Counted from the stretch's first letter, positions 17,928 to 27,522 are shown. The stretch: DNA of 64,000 nt from an uncultured Lachnoclostridium sp. (GCA_946499505.1 CAMMSL010000004.1:1-64000); one strand, 5' to 3'. Translations and numbers: made by a program. The notes: generated by a model from the letters alone, not told the origin.

Positions 17928-19595
17928 ATGAAAGATTTCAGAAAAAGTACTGTATATCAGATATATCCAAAATCATTCTGCGACACAAATAAAGATGGGC
18001 TTGGTGATCTGCGCGGCGTGATCAGCAAACTTGATTATATTAAGGAACTCGGCGTTGATTATATCTGGCTTACCCCATTCTTCGTATCTCCGCAGAACGA
18101 CAACGGATATGATGTGGCGGACTATTATAACATTGATCCGGGATACGGGACAATGGAGGATGTAGAAGAGCTGATCGCAGAGGCTGATAAACGTGGAATG
18201 GGACTGATGTTCGATATGGTATTCAACCATGTCTCAACAAATCATGAATGGTTCCGGAAAGCCATGGCAGGCGATCCATATTACAAAGATTTCTTTATCT
18301 TCCGCAAGGGGAAAGATAACGGAGAACCTCCCACAAACTGGGAGAGCAAGTTCGGCGGAAACGCATGGGAATATGTAGAGAAATTTGATGAATACTATCT
18401 GCATCTGTTCGATGTGACACAGGCAGACCTGAACTGGGAAAATGAAAATGTCAGAAAAGAGATACAGAAGATCTTGAAGTTCTGGATGGAGAAAGGCGTC
18501 AAAGGATTCCGTTTCGACGTGATCAACCTGATCAGCAAAGCTTGCTACGAGGATGACGACATCGGCGATGGCCGCAGATTCTATACCGACGGCCCGAAGA
18601 TCCACCAGTATCTGAAAGAGATGCACGACGCGACATTCGGAAACGCAGAAGGCTTTGTGACAGTAGGCGAAATGTCAAGTACCACGATCGACAACTGCTA
18701 TCAGTATGCGGGACGTGACACCGGAGAGCTCTCCATGGTATTCAGTTTCCATCATCTGAAAGTAGATTTTATGGGCAACGAGAAATGGGTGCTTGTGCCG
18801 GCTGATTTCCAGAAGCTCAAAGATATCATCTTCGAGTGGCAGACAAAGATGGCAGAACATAACGCATGGAACGCTGTGTTCTGGTGCAACCATGATCAGC
18901 CCCGTGTCGTATCCCGCTTTGGTGACGAAGGAAAATACTGGAAAGAGTCGGCAAAAATGCTGGGAACGGTCATACACTGCCTGCGCGGTACTCCGTATGT
19001 ATACCAGGGCGAAGAGCTGGGCATGACAAACACAGACTTTACAGACATCTCGCAGTTTAAGGATGTAGAAAGCCTGAACCATTACCAGATCCTTCAGGAT
19101 AAAGGGCTCTCGGCTTCCGACGCCCTGCGTATCATACAGATCCACTCCCGTGATAACGGGCGTACGCCGATGCAGTGGGATGCTTCCAAATACGCAGGCT
19201 TCACATCAGAAGACAGCGCGGAACCGTGGATCGCGGTAAACAGCAACCACGAAAAGATTAATGCTGCCGACCAGCTCAAAGATGAAGATTCCATCTTCCA
19301 CTATTATCAGAAGCTGATCGCCCTCAGAAAAGACTCAGAAGCGTCCGATGTTATCGCTTACGGTGATATCGAGCCGCTGGCGCAGAAGGATCCGTCCGTA
19401 TTCGCATACCGCAGGACTTACGAAGGCCACGAACTGATCGTCACGGCAAACTTCTACGGAAAAGAATACCAGTGGAAAGGCGCGCCGGATCTTAACGGAT
19501 TCAAAAAAGTGCTGGGAAATTATGAAGACACTGCGATTGCAGAGGAGGGTACGATGAACATGAAACCATATGAAGCGGCAGTGTGGTATCGGTAA
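17928..19595 (+). CDS. treC: Trehalose-6-phosphate hydrolase
   Basis: A 555-residue GH13 enzyme, the usual length of TreA/TreC. The catalytic triad is visible: nucleophile D197 (FRFDVIN), acid/base E248 (TVGEMS) and D323 (NHDQPR). It splits trehalose-6-phosphate into glucose and glucose-6-phosphate in the cytoplasm. The substrate assignment rests on the adjacent trehalose PTS and TreR, because oligo-1,6-glucosidases share the motifs. It starts 28 bp after the PTS gene and shares its promoter. Confidence 0.92.
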   Translation: MKDFRKSTVYQIYPKSFCDTNKDGLGDLRGVISKLDYIKELGVDYIWLTPFFVSPQNDNGYDVADYYNIDPGYGTMEDVEELIAEADKRGMGLMFDMVFNHVSTNHEWFRKAMAGDPYYKDFFIFRKGKDNGEPPTNWESKFGGNAWEYVEKFDEYYLHLFDVTQADLNWENENVRKEIQKILKFWMEKGVKGFRFDVINLISKACYEDDDIGDGRRFYTDGPKIHQYLKEMHDATFGNAEGFVTVGEMSSTTIDNCYQYAGRDTGELSMVFSFHHLKVDFMGNEKWVLVPADFQKLKDIIFEWQTKMAEHNAWNAVFWCNHDQPRVVSRFGDEGKYWKESAKMLGTVIHCLRGTPYVYQGEELGMTNTDFTDISQFKDVESLNHYQILQDKGLSASDALRIIQIHSRDNGRTPMQWDASKYAGFTSEDSAEPWIAVNSNHEKINAADQLKDEDSIFHYYQKLIALRKDSEASDVIAYGDIEPLAQKDPSVFAYRRTYEGHELIVTANFYGKEYQWKGAPDLNGFKKVLGNYEDTAIAEEGTMNMKPYEAAVWYR

Positions 19596-19756
19596 AAATT
19601 CGATTTTTCATACCAGCTCAGGAAAGTAAAAGCGTTTGAAAAGGGAGAAGATACGGAATGACAGACTCACGTATCCGCAGGCAGAGGAAAGGTTGATTCC
19701 GGCTCCGGTTACAGAGAATAACGCAAACTAATAAATCAGCATATCAGCTAAAAGCA

Positions 19757-19807
19757 AAACGGGCACGCGAAGAACTCCTTACGTCAGACAACTTCGCGTG
19801 CCCGTTT
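19757..19807 (+). terminator. Long-stem terminator-like hairpin after treC
   Basis: A perfect 16-bp stem (19757-19772 with 19792-19807) and a 19-nt loop. The arm starts with AAAC and ends with GTTT, giving only a short T stretch. It lies 160 bp after treC. Between the two, 19596-19756 holds no convincing gene; a ~30-codon open stretch ending near 19733 could be a fragment of a lost gene. Confidence 0.6.
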
Positions 19808-19936
19808 AACGCTGCTCTCCTGATTCTAAGTTTTGCCTAATTCTCTTCCACAGTCGCCGTTATCAATCTTCCTCTGCCCGCAGATTGTGCATCAGGTCAG
19901 ACGTATTTGTTCACTTTTCCTGCTCATCCTTTTTTG

Positions 19937-20107
19937 CCGGGAACCGTTCCCGGTTATGAAGATTTCTGGTTCCGCTTGTTCCTGCAGATAAATATCAATC
20001 AAGCGGACCAGAAATCAATTCGGTTCGAATTCGGACCGAAAGATCAACAAATCTTATATTGGCCGAAACAATGAGATTATAGTCGGGGAAGTCGCTTCTT
20101 CTCCCCG
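19937..20107. repeat. Cluster of four inverted repeats in a convergent intergenic region
   Basis: Four separate inverted repeats: CCGGGAAC/GTTCCCGG at 19937-19953; an 18/17-nt stem with one bulge at 19961-19978 and 20000-20016; a near-perfect 22-bp palindrome at 20019-20040; and a CGGGGA/TCCCCG hairpin at 20084-20107. No ORF with a ribosome site is present. Their density exceeds what two convergent terminators need. Confidence 0.6.
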
Positions 20108-20118
20108 TTTGCATGAGA

Positions 20119-20296
20119 ATTTTCGGAATGGGAAAAAAACAGCCGGGAGGCAGGTATTGCGTACGCACCGTTGGAGCAGCGTCGGCACTTAGAGCGCGTC
20201 TTTTGCGCTCTTATGTACCGTTACGCTGCGACCGAATGAAAATGTGTGCGTTAGCAATACCTGCCTCCCGGCGGATACTTTATGAGTCCGAAAATC
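20119..20296. repeat. 178-bp imperfect inverted repeat (MITE-like or structured RNA)
   Basis: Outer arms TTTTCGGA/TCCGAAAA (within 20119-20296) enclose a perfect 19-bp stem (20142-20160 with 20254-20272), then GTACGCAC/GTGTGCG, a GCAGCGT/ACGCTGC pairing and a central AGAGCGC/GCGCTCT hairpin. The whole segment can fold into one long hairpin. It carries no protein-coding ORF of note and lies between the 3' ends of treC and the minus-strand glycosyltransferase gene. It could be a miniature transposable element or a noncoding RNA. Confidence 0.6.
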
Positions 20297-20301
20297 AAAA
20301 T

Positions 20302-21231
20302 TTATATTCCTGAAAATCCCCCTCTTTTCTTTACGATATAGATCGGTCGTTTCTTACTCTCCATATAATCCTTTGACACATACTGTCCCAGTATAGAGAT
20401 AAAGAACATCTGCACGCCGTTGAGCAGCAGGATCAGGCATACAAGGAGCGGGATTCCGGTCAGGCCGCCGCCAAATATCAGAGCCCATGCTCCGGTCAGG
20501 ACTGCGGCGAGGATCAGCAGAGCCCCGGTGGTCCCTGCCATGGTGACAGGAGCGGAGGAGAAGGACAGTATGCCGTCCACTGCATATCGGAAGAGAGACC
20601 GCAGGGACCATTTCGTTTCGCCGGCTGTCCGCTCTACATTGTGGAAAGGAATCCACTTTGTGTCAAAGCCGACAAAGGAAAAGATTCCTTTCATATATCG
20701 GTTATATTCTTTCAGTTCAAGAATGGAATCAGCCATTGCCCGGCTCATCATGCGGAAATCTCCCTTACCGTCTCCCATATCCAGTTTGCAGGTTTTACGG
20801 ATGATCTTATAGAACGTGCGGGAGAGGAGACTGCGGAGTTTATTTTCGCCGGTGCGGTCTTCGCGCAGTCCCGCACAGCAGTCATAGCCTTCCGTTTTCA
20901 GTACATGGTACATTTCTTTCAAAAGCTGGGGCGGGTGCTGCAGGTCCGCGTCCATAAATACACAGTAATCTCCTGAGGCATTCTGCAGACCGGCATACAT
21001 GGCGGCTTCTTTCCCGAAGTTCCTTGAGAAGGAGATATATCTGCACCGGCTGTCCGTGCGGCAGAGACTTTCAAGAATATCAGGTGTATGGTCGCGGCTT
21101 CCGTCGTCTACAAATAGAAATTCGCACTCCGCTCCGTCGATACCGCTTACTGCTTCAGAAGTAACGCGGTAAAATTCCGGCAGGGCTTTCTCTTCATTAT
21201 AACAGGGAACGATGATACTGATCTTATCCAT
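20302..21231 (-). CDS. Membrane GT2 glycosyltransferase (CsbB/GtrB-like)
   Basis: A 309-residue polyprenyl-phosphate sugar transferase. GT2 fold with VPCYNEE at residues 8-14, the DXD motif D94-A-D96 in FMDADLQHP, and two C-terminal membrane helices (about 230-290). CsbB/GtrB enzymes load a sugar onto undecaprenyl phosphate at the inner face of the membrane. Start choice: ATG 21231 has AAGGAGG upstream and overlaps the end of the gtrA-like gene by eight bases. It is the last gene of a three-gene minus-strand operon with GtrA-like and YfhO-like proteins. Confidence 0.88.
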   Translation of the reverse strand: MDKISIIVPCYNEEKALPEFYRVTSEAVSGIDGAECEFLFVDDGSRDHTPDILESLCRTDSRCRYISFSRNFGKEAAMYAGLQNASGDYCVFMDADLQHPPQLLKEMYHVLKTEGYDCCAGLREDRTGENKLRSLLSRTFYKIIRKTCKLDMGDGKGDFRMMSRAMADSILELKEYNRYMKGIFSFVGFDTKWIPFHNVERTAGETKWSLRSLFRYAVDGILSFSSAPVTMAGTTGALLILAAVLTGAWALIFGGGLTGIPLLVCLILLLNGVQMFFISILGQYVSKDYMESKKRPIYIVKKRGGFSGI

Positions 21232-21616
21232 GGTTGACGACCTCCTTTTTAAAAATCCCGAATTTACACAATACATAATTCCCGATCACAGTGATCACGC
21301 TGACAGCTAATTTTGCCGGAAAAGCGGCTGTATCCATCTGGCTTATGAGCAGCCAAAGAAGAACATTTTCCACGATCAGAGTTACGAAGCGCAGTGCCGC
21401 GAAAGATGCAAGTTCACCGGCGATGTGTTTCTCTGAATGAAAGACCAGGCGGCGGTTCAGAATATACGCCGTGAGAACAGCGCCTGCCCATGCCGCGCTG
21501 TTGGCGGCAAGATAGGGGATATGCATGGCAAGAAATCCTGCGTAAAGAAGATAGTTGACGCCTGTGGTCACCACTCCGCTGATCAGATAAGTAATAAGTT
21601 CTCGTTTTATTTTCAT
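21224..21616 (-). CDS. GtrA-family membrane protein (lipid-linked sugar flippase candidate)
   Basis: 130 residues with four hydrophobic segments and the GtrA-type ending (VIGNYVLCKFGIFKK). GtrA/GtcA proteins are thought to move polyprenyl-phosphate-linked sugars across the membrane. ATG 21616 overlaps the YfhO stop as ATGA, with GGGAGG eight bases upstream; a TTG six bases earlier is too close to that site. It is flanked by the transferase and the YfhO-like protein, the known partners in this pathway. Confidence 0.88.
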   Translation of the reverse strand: MKIKRELITYLISGVVTTGVNYLLYAGFLAMHIPYLAANSAAWAGAVLTAYILNRRLVFHSEKHIAGELASFAALRFVTLIVENVLLWLLISQMDTAAFPAKLAVSVITVIGNYVLCKFGIFKKEVVNHG

Positions 21617-24150
21617 AGACAATTCCTCCCTACATCGTGTTTGCTTCGGCGCAGAAATATATACAAGAGATAGATGACATATCCGGCTGATGCGGCTGTG
21701 CTGACGATACAGCCTGCTGTTTTTCCGGGCGGGGAGAAACGGAATTTTATAGTGTGCTGCCCCTCCTCAAGATAAGCACCGGCAAATGCTTCGTTTATTT
21801 TTACAAGTTGTGCAGTTTTTCCATCCACCAGGATCTCAAGTCCGTTCTGCAGAGGGATGGATGTGGCAAGATATCCCTCGCTCTGCGCGTTTATTGTGCC
21901 GGAGTCGGTCAGCGGAGTGTATTCTTTCGCTGTCAGCAGAGATTGGTCATAGAGATACCAGCGGATATCGGACAGGCGGTAATGCCCCTTGGAAAATGTA
22001 ATCTCCAGCCGAGCTACACCGGCAGCCGAATCTGTAGAAAACTGGTAGTGGAACTGATCATTCCCATTTGGATACGGGGCAAATGCACCGGACAGTTTGT
22101 TGCGTATCTTGTTAATGTCGATGACGACGGCCTTTGTCGTCAGTTTCTCAACATCAAACTGACAGAGTAAAATGCAGTCAGGCTGTGGATTCTGTATGTC
22201 AAGAGTCAGCGTGCAGTCCTTTTTTGCAGTGACTTCCCAGCCTTTGTCTGTGCGTGTGATGTCAAGCCCGTCCGGGAGCTCGTCAGTTTTGAACTCAGGC
22301 GTATACGGTTTCACATTTTCTGCCGACAGATTTTCCTGCCCGCTGTCAGATGGATCCGAACTGTCTTCAACAATAGTCTTCTGTGTGATGACATCCAGCT
22401 TTTCAAGTGGTCCCAGTGTGTTGAACCATTCCTGTGAAACAACATCATCTGTAAAATACACAGCCGGCAGGACGTCAGGATTCTCGGCGAGAACATTATT
22501 CCCGGACTGTAAAACTTTTTTGTATCCCGCAGGAATATCATCGGAAGTCGTCTCCAGATACCGGACGCCCAGCAGCTGGAGCATAAACGGATTATCTGAA
22601 GTCAGCAGCGCCACTCGGTTATTGATCCGGATCGGAGTCATAAGCGTGTCATAGTACAATTCGGAATATTCCCCGTTTGTGACAGAAGAATACATCGTAC
22701 TGCGCACTTGTGATGTATTCAGCTCATTTCCGCTGACAAGGGGGCTGAGCAGACTGTCAAAATGATAGAGCGGATCAAACTGTACCTGTTTTAGTGCGTC
22801 ATCCGTAAAGCCCGGTGACACATCCGTTTCTTTAACCCAGTCTTCTGTACCTGCCGTAGACAGATACATTCCGACCGGCGATATGATAAGAAGGATAGCG
22901 GTCAGCCAGCCGCCGATAGTATGCAGCCGGCCTGTAGAATCCGCCCATCTGTCTGCATGTCTGTATTTTCCCCATAGCCTTGCCGTCAGGCACAGGCAGA
23001 ACAGGATTCCGAGCTCCAGCATGATCCACGGGAACTGTACCTGACTGAACCAGAGCAGGCTTACCGGGAGCATGACGGCGAAGGGCCAGAGCGGAACGGT
23101 TTGCCCCTTTTGCTTTAGGTCTGTTCCGCCGGATTTGTACATTTCCAGTAATTGCACACAGTGCAGGATGACCAGAGGCATAAACGGGATCAGGATCTTC
23201 GGCCGGGCATACAGCGTGCCGTTTAGCAGATAGGAGAAAACCCCGAACATCCCAAACAGCAGGAAGAGAATGCTGCCCGGCCGGAATGTTTTGACTTTCA
23301 GCCCTGCCAGTACTGCGTAAAAACAGATCAGTGTAAGTCCCATCCCGTATTCGTTAAACAGAATATTGTTAAAGACAGGATTGGGACCGAACAGCTCCAG
23401 CAGCTGAAGTAATCCCATGCCCGTGCCGCTCCGTCTGTGTTCCAGCAGCACCAGGGCCGTGGGAAGCAGGAGCGCCGCCGCCATCGCCGCGGCAAGGACA
23501 GCAGAAGGGATATATCGTTTCACAAATGACCCTTTCCAGAATTCCCTGCCTTCCGTCCGGTACCAGTACCATCCGACTGCAGCAAAAGCAGAGACGGCAA
23601 AGTAAAAACTGGAGAGACAGACCAGCAGGAGGCACAGCGGCAGCCATTGAAAGCGCTTTTTCCTGATACACAGGAAAGCCGCAAGCAGAAACGGCAGATA
23701 ATTTACAAACATGATCTGACGGTGCATATGGAAGAGGCATCCTGCGGTCATAAACAGGATACTTCCCAGCCATGCGATAAGCGGAGATGCCTGCTCTGTT
23801 CTCAGCCAGACAAACACGAGGAGAACGGAGCCCAGATATGTGATCAGCATATATCCGATCATGATATTTACCATAGGCACCTGTGGCAGCAGACATCCGA
23901 TCAGGATGTCAGGCCTTAGGAAACCATAGTAGGCAAACTGATATCCGTTGGAGCCACCGCCCAGGTTGATCCATGACGGCAATAGAGTATGCTGCTCAAG
24001 GCATGCATTCCGTATTGTTTCCGCCAGAGTGACATGCTGGCTCAGCCAGTCGGTATTTGATCCGTATACATATCCGTCCGGAATGACCGCAATGGTCAGT
24101 ATTATAAAGATTAGGATGAGGGAAACGGGGTAAAACCATTTCTTCATCAT
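21613..24150 (-). CDS. YfhO-family multipass membrane glycosyltransferase
   Basis: 845 residues. The N-terminal two thirds hold about twelve membrane helices with a GT-C-like arrangement, including the early YGSNTDWLSQH loop. An extracytoplasmic domain of ~300 residues follows, and a final helix near the C-terminus. In Bacillus, Listeria and Staphylococcus, YfhO-type proteins act with CsbB and GtcA to add a sugar to lipoteichoic or wall teichoic acid from the outside. Here the acceptor polymer is unknown. The start at ATG 24150 follows AAGGGGG; the next codon is also ATG. Confidence 0.85.
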   Translation of the reverse strand: MMKKWFYPVSLILIFIILTIAVIPDGYVYGSNTDWLSQHVTLAETIRNACLEQHTLLPSWINLGGGSNGYQFAYYGFLRPDILIGCLLPQVPMVNIMIGYMLITYLGSVLLVFVWLRTEQASPLIAWLGSILFMTAGCLFHMHRQIMFVNYLPFLLAAFLCIRKKRFQWLPLCLLLVCLSSFYFAVSAFAAVGWYWYRTEGREFWKGSFVKRYIPSAVLAAAMAAALLLPTALVLLEHRRSGTGMGLLQLLELFGPNPVFNNILFNEYGMGLTLICFYAVLAGLKVKTFRPGSILFLLFGMFGVFSYLLNGTLYARPKILIPFMPLVILHCVQLLEMYKSGGTDLKQKGQTVPLWPFAVMLPVSLLWFSQVQFPWIMLELGILFCLCLTARLWGKYRHADRWADSTGRLHTIGGWLTAILLIISPVGMYLSTAGTEDWVKETDVSPGFTDDALKQVQFDPLYHFDSLLSPLVSGNELNTSQVRSTMYSSVTNGEYSELYYDTLMTPIRINNRVALLTSDNPFMLQLLGVRYLETTSDDIPAGYKKVLQSGNNVLAENPDVLPAVYFTDDVVSQEWFNTLGPLEKLDVITQKTIVEDSSDPSDSGQENLSAENVKPYTPEFKTDELPDGLDITRTDKGWEVTAKKDCTLTLDIQNPQPDCILLCQFDVEKLTTKAVVIDINKIRNKLSGAFAPYPNGNDQFHYQFSTDSAAGVARLEITFSKGHYRLSDIRWYLYDQSLLTAKEYTPLTDSGTINAQSEGYLATSIPLQNGLEILVDGKTAQLVKINEAFAGAYLEEGQHTIKFRFSPPGKTAGCIVSTAASAGYVIYLLYIFLRRSKHDVGRNCL

Positions 24151-24340
24151 TGCATTCCCCCTTTCAATAAACACAGCTTAATATACCTTTCTTAAAAAAT
24201 GCCGGAACTGAATCTAAAGAATTCTTAAGAAACCCTTCAGAGAAGATAAAATCGTGTATAATCAGACATGGCAGCGGAACTGCTCTGACGAAAGACTGCC
24301 GGACAGGCATGACAACGACTTTAAACAGGAGGACATCCAA

Positions 24341-25141
24341 ATGGAAATACGTTCGGAACAGCCGGAAAATAAAGCGTCGAGAGTACTGATCGTAGATGAC
24401 AATCCTGAGATTCGGGAGATTATTCATATATTGCTCGGCGGCGAGGAATATGACATAGAAGAGGAGAAAAATGGAAACGAGGCAATCTTAAAGACAAAGG
24501 AAAATGCATTTGATCTTATTATATTGGATATTATGATGCCCGGTATGGATGGATATCATACATGTATGGAGATACGAAAGGAGAGTAACGCACCGATTCT
24601 GTTTCTCAGTGCGAAGACGCAGGAGGGGGACAAGATGCTCGGGTTTTCAAGCGGAGGGGACGACTAGCTTGCAAAGCCTTTTTCCTACAATGAACTGGTA
24701 AGCCGTGCAAAAGCCCTGATCCGGCGTTATCAGGTTTATAAAGGAAAGCAGGAAACTGTCACAGGCATCGGAGCGCAGGCGGAAACGATTCAGGAAAGAC
24801 AGCGGATACCGGCAGACGGACATCGGCTCTTTTCGGACAGAAATATTCTCCGGCTGCATGATCTGGAAATCAATGAAACATCAGAGACGGTCACACGCGA
24901 TGGCCGCCCGGTCGATCTGACAGACACAGAATATGAAGTCCTGCACCTTCTTGTGAAGAACCGCCGCCAGATATTCTCAGCGGAACATCTCTATGAGGCT
25001 GTCTGGCAGGAGCCGTATTATTACGGAGCAAATAATACGGTCATGGTCCATATCCGGAATCTGCGCAGAAAGATAGAGAAAGACCCGAAGAATCCGGAAT
25101 TGATCAAGACAGTGTGGGGAAGGGGGTATCGCTGTGACTAA
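24341..25141 (+). pseudogene. OmpR-family response regulator interrupted by an in-frame amber codon
   Basis: One continuous frame from ATG 24341 (AGGAGG eight bases upstream) to TGA 25141, broken only by TAG at 24665-24667 (codon 109). The receiver has VDDN at 18-21 and D63 in LDIMMPG; the amber replaces the Tyr of the conserved GxDDYLxKPF segment, with K112 still present after it. The winged-helix domain is intact in the same frame and ends with WGRGYRCD. Only one base differs from a Tyr codon. This is either a fresh nonsense mutation, a sequencing error or a read-through case. A TATAAT sits at 24257-24262. The kinase gene overlaps the end by eight bases. Confidence 0.85.
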
Positions 25142-26549
25142 AGGAGTAAAACATGGAAAATCCAGAGTAAAGAAGGCTGCTATGGATGCCACAGAAAAGA
25201 TCGGGAGCTGGAAGATACGCACGAAAATGATCTTCCTGCTCTTTGTGATGGCAACCATAAGCATTTCCCTTTTCGCCTTTTTGTGGAGACATCAGGTGGA
25301 CGCGGCCGATCTGCTGGAGCGGGCTGGGATCGTCACATGGTTTGATTCTGACGAATTTTTGGAAAAAGCGGAAGCAGCGGCAAAATATTATAATGTTCCT
25401 GAATCAGAGGATGACGAAGACGGGAAAAAAGCATTTGAGCCGTTTCTTGATCTGTTGGTGGATGATTATACAGGTGTTTCGATATACGGGATCGATGACG
25501 GGCTTTACCGTTACGGACGGACACCGAAGATTCTGAATCATTTTATATTTGGATCGATACTGGCTTCCAGCCAGTCCATTCTTGGGGAGCAGTATGGCGA
25601 TATTCCCATGAAATTTGCAAACGGTACTTATGACATGATTTATTACTCTTACAACAGGAGCAAGTTTACTTATCCGTACGTTATTGTAAGTATTATCCTG
25701 TGCGTGGCTGTATTCCTGTCAGGAATCCTTATTTTTCTCGGCAGGATGATGAAACGGGTGTCTGCCGTAAAAGATGCAATCGTCCGCATGTCTGTGGGAG
25801 ATCTGAGTTCTCATGTGCCGCCCTGCGGAGCGGATGAAATCGGCGTCGTGTCGAAGGAACTTGACACACTGAGACAGACACTGCAGGAGAATATCCGACG
25901 AGAGAGTGAAAGCCGGCAGGCAAACCAGGATCTCATCACAGCCATGTCCCATGATCTCAGGACTCCTCTCACTGTACTTAATGGCTATCTGGAAGTACTG
26001 AAATTAAAGCGTGCCGATCCCGATGCGCAGGAGAAATATGTGGATCGCTGTCTGGAAAAAGCCGCAGATATAAAAGTGCTTACAGACCGCATGTTTGAAT
26101 ATGCCCTTGTATATGAGGAAAATGAGACCGCAGAACTGAAACCTCTTCCTGTATCTGCTCTGGCCGAATGTCTTCGGGAGAACTGCGAGTTTATACGGAT
26201 TGCCGGATTTACAGTGGAGGAAAAGCTTGAGTATGGAACGAAAAGTGAGATGTACGGGGATGAGGTTATGCTCAAGAGGATATTCAGCAATCTCTTTTCT
26301 AACATATTAAAGTATGGCGATAAAAGGGGGAAGGTGGCTGTACAGATATGTCCGGAATGCGGCAGGATCAAGATCATGATCACGAATCTGATCAAAAAAG
26401 ATGCTGCCGATACCGAGAGCAATCAGATCGGACTGCGCAGCGTCAGAAAAATGGTAAAGATGCATCAGGGGGAATTGTATACATTTGTAGAAACAAATAT
26501 ATATACAGTTCAGATCATGTTTGACCTGATTCATAAATATAGTGGATAG
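25134..26549 (+). CDS. HAMP-type sensor histidine kinase with degenerate G1 box
   Basis: 471 residues: helix at about 31-50, an extracytoplasmic domain of ~130 residues, a second helix at about 181-203, HAMP (204-255) and phospho-acceptor H273 in MSHDLRTPL. The ATPase domain has the N box (IFSNLFSNILKYG), but the DxGxG G1 motif is missing: the corresponding region reads TNLIKKDAADTES and leads into NQIGLRSVRKM. This form recurs in Firmicutes kinases of the VanS/Bce neighbourhood and may still work. It starts at GTG 25134, eight bases after AGGGGG. Its partner regulator carries the amber codon. Confidence 0.85.
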   Translation: MTKGVKHGKSRVKKAAMDATEKIGSWKIRTKMIFLLFVMATISISLFAFLWRHQVDAADLLERAGIVTWFDSDEFLEKAEAAAKYYNVPESEDDEDGKKAFEPFLDLLVDDYTGVSIYGIDDGLYRYGRTPKILNHFIFGSILASSQSILGEQYGDIPMKFANGTYDMIYYSYNRSKFTYPYVIVSIILCVAVFLSGILIFLGRMMKRVSAVKDAIVRMSVGDLSSHVPPCGADEIGVVSKELDTLRQTLQENIRRESESRQANQDLITAMSHDLRTPLTVLNGYLEVLKLKRADPDAQEKYVDRCLEKAADIKVLTDRMFEYALVYEENETAELKPLPVSALAECLRENCEFIRIAGFTVEEKLEYGTKSEMYGDEVMLKRIFSNLFSNILKYGDKRGKVAVQICPECGRIKIMITNLIKKDAADTESNQIGLRSVRKMVKMHQGELYTFVETNIYTVQIMFDLIHKYSG

Positions 26550-26647
26550 TATATGACATAGCAACAAGAACAAAACAAAATTATCAGAAAATTCAAACAA
26601 AATAAACAGAATAATAAATTTATTTAAAATAAAAAGCATAAAATGTA

Positions 26648-26676
26648 TTGACAAATAAAAGAACCGGTGATATTAT
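26648..26676 (+). promoter_or_regulatory. Promoter in an AT-rich region without recognised genes
   Basis: TTGACA (26648-26653), 17-bp spacer, TATTAT (26671-26676). It would drive transcription into 26683-27423, where only short ORFs are found, ending at the terminator at 27385. Confidence 0.65.
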
Positions 26677-26795
26677 ATAACCATCCAAAAGAGATCAGAC
26701 AAAACAATATCTCAAAAGGATATTTAACTAAGAGAACAATCAGATATGAGTTGTTCAATTAGATTAAAAATACAGGGCAGCAGGAGGTAAGTCCC

Positions 26796-26891
26796 ATGGA
26801 CAGTATAGTTTCAGTTTTTCATCAATATGTCAGTGGTACGGCAAATGGAAGTTCCTGTGATGTAAGAGACCTTTGCTGGAGACAAGATTAA
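26796..26891 (+). CDS. Possible 31-residue peptide or start of a decayed gene
   Basis: ATG 26796 is preceded by a strong AGGAGG and a consensus promoter about 120 bp upstream. The product (MDSIVSVFHQYVSG...) has two cysteines and no recognised motif. In another frame, 26815-27026 reads as a protein-like stretch (containing GDKINNPEIFTMRREMIGEYG and ADVLNIDTTYSG) broken by two stops. This favours a decayed gene over an intact peptide. From 26550 to 27385 I see no other gene; base composition is much richer in AT than in the neighbours. Confidence 0.35.
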   Translation: MDSIVSVFHQYVSGTANGSSCDVRDLCWRQD

Positions 26892-27384
26892 TAATCCGGA
26901 AATATTTACAATGAGAAGAGAAATGATCGGAGAGTACGGAATCCGGATGAAAATCAAATAAGATTTAACATTTGCAGACGTATTGAATATAGATACCACA
27001 TATAGCGGGATTTCGAAAGATGTGTAAAGAAACATCGAGTAGAATATTATTTTATAGTAAAGGGCACATAGTTATAGAAGTAATAATTTAGTAGGCTTTA
27101 AGGGTATCGGGAAAGATATTGTTAGAGGTGAAAGATTATAGGAAGAATAACCTGGATCGCTCTTTAAAAAATATAAAATAGTACCAGAGTTCAGAACGAA
27201 AGTGAAAGAAATAAGGATACTGCTATGAACCTCAATTTGTTATTGAAGGAGGGAAGGTTTAATAAGCAGGTCTTAATAAATCGACCGAAGATCAAATAAC
27301 AGATGGCAGAGGTCTCACAGGAACGGAATCTACATATTTCCTCCGATTTATATATATTTAAAATGGTAAAATTAAATAAACTAT

Positions 27385-27423
27385 AAAATGCATCGTCGAT
27401 GTCAATCGAGGATGCATTTTTTT
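27385..27423 (+). terminator. Terminator closing the AT-rich unit
   Basis: AAATGCATC/GATGCATTT stem with one G-G mismatch and an inner TCGA pairing, followed by seven Ts. The T run doubles as the start of the -35 of the next promoter. Confidence 0.75.
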
Positions 27424-27450
27424 GACATAACGCACCTCATATGATAAACT
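27422..27450 (+). promoter_or_regulatory. Promoter of the acidic-repeat ATPase gene
   Basis: TTGACA (27422-27427), 17-bp spacer, TAAACT (27445-27450). The -35 overlaps the T tract of the upstream terminator, insulating the gene from read-through. Confidence 0.65.
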
Positions 27451-27522
27451 ATTGAAAGAATATTGCCTTTCGGCAAATAAGATGCAGATCGATAAAATAT
27501 TATTTTCGATGAGGTGAATGCA

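Noticed and set aside
17050..17928. 292-residue antisense ORF at the end of the PTS gene
   Set aside because: Antisense of the EIIC/EIIA part; rich in Ser/Pro/Thr as expected for a shadow frame.
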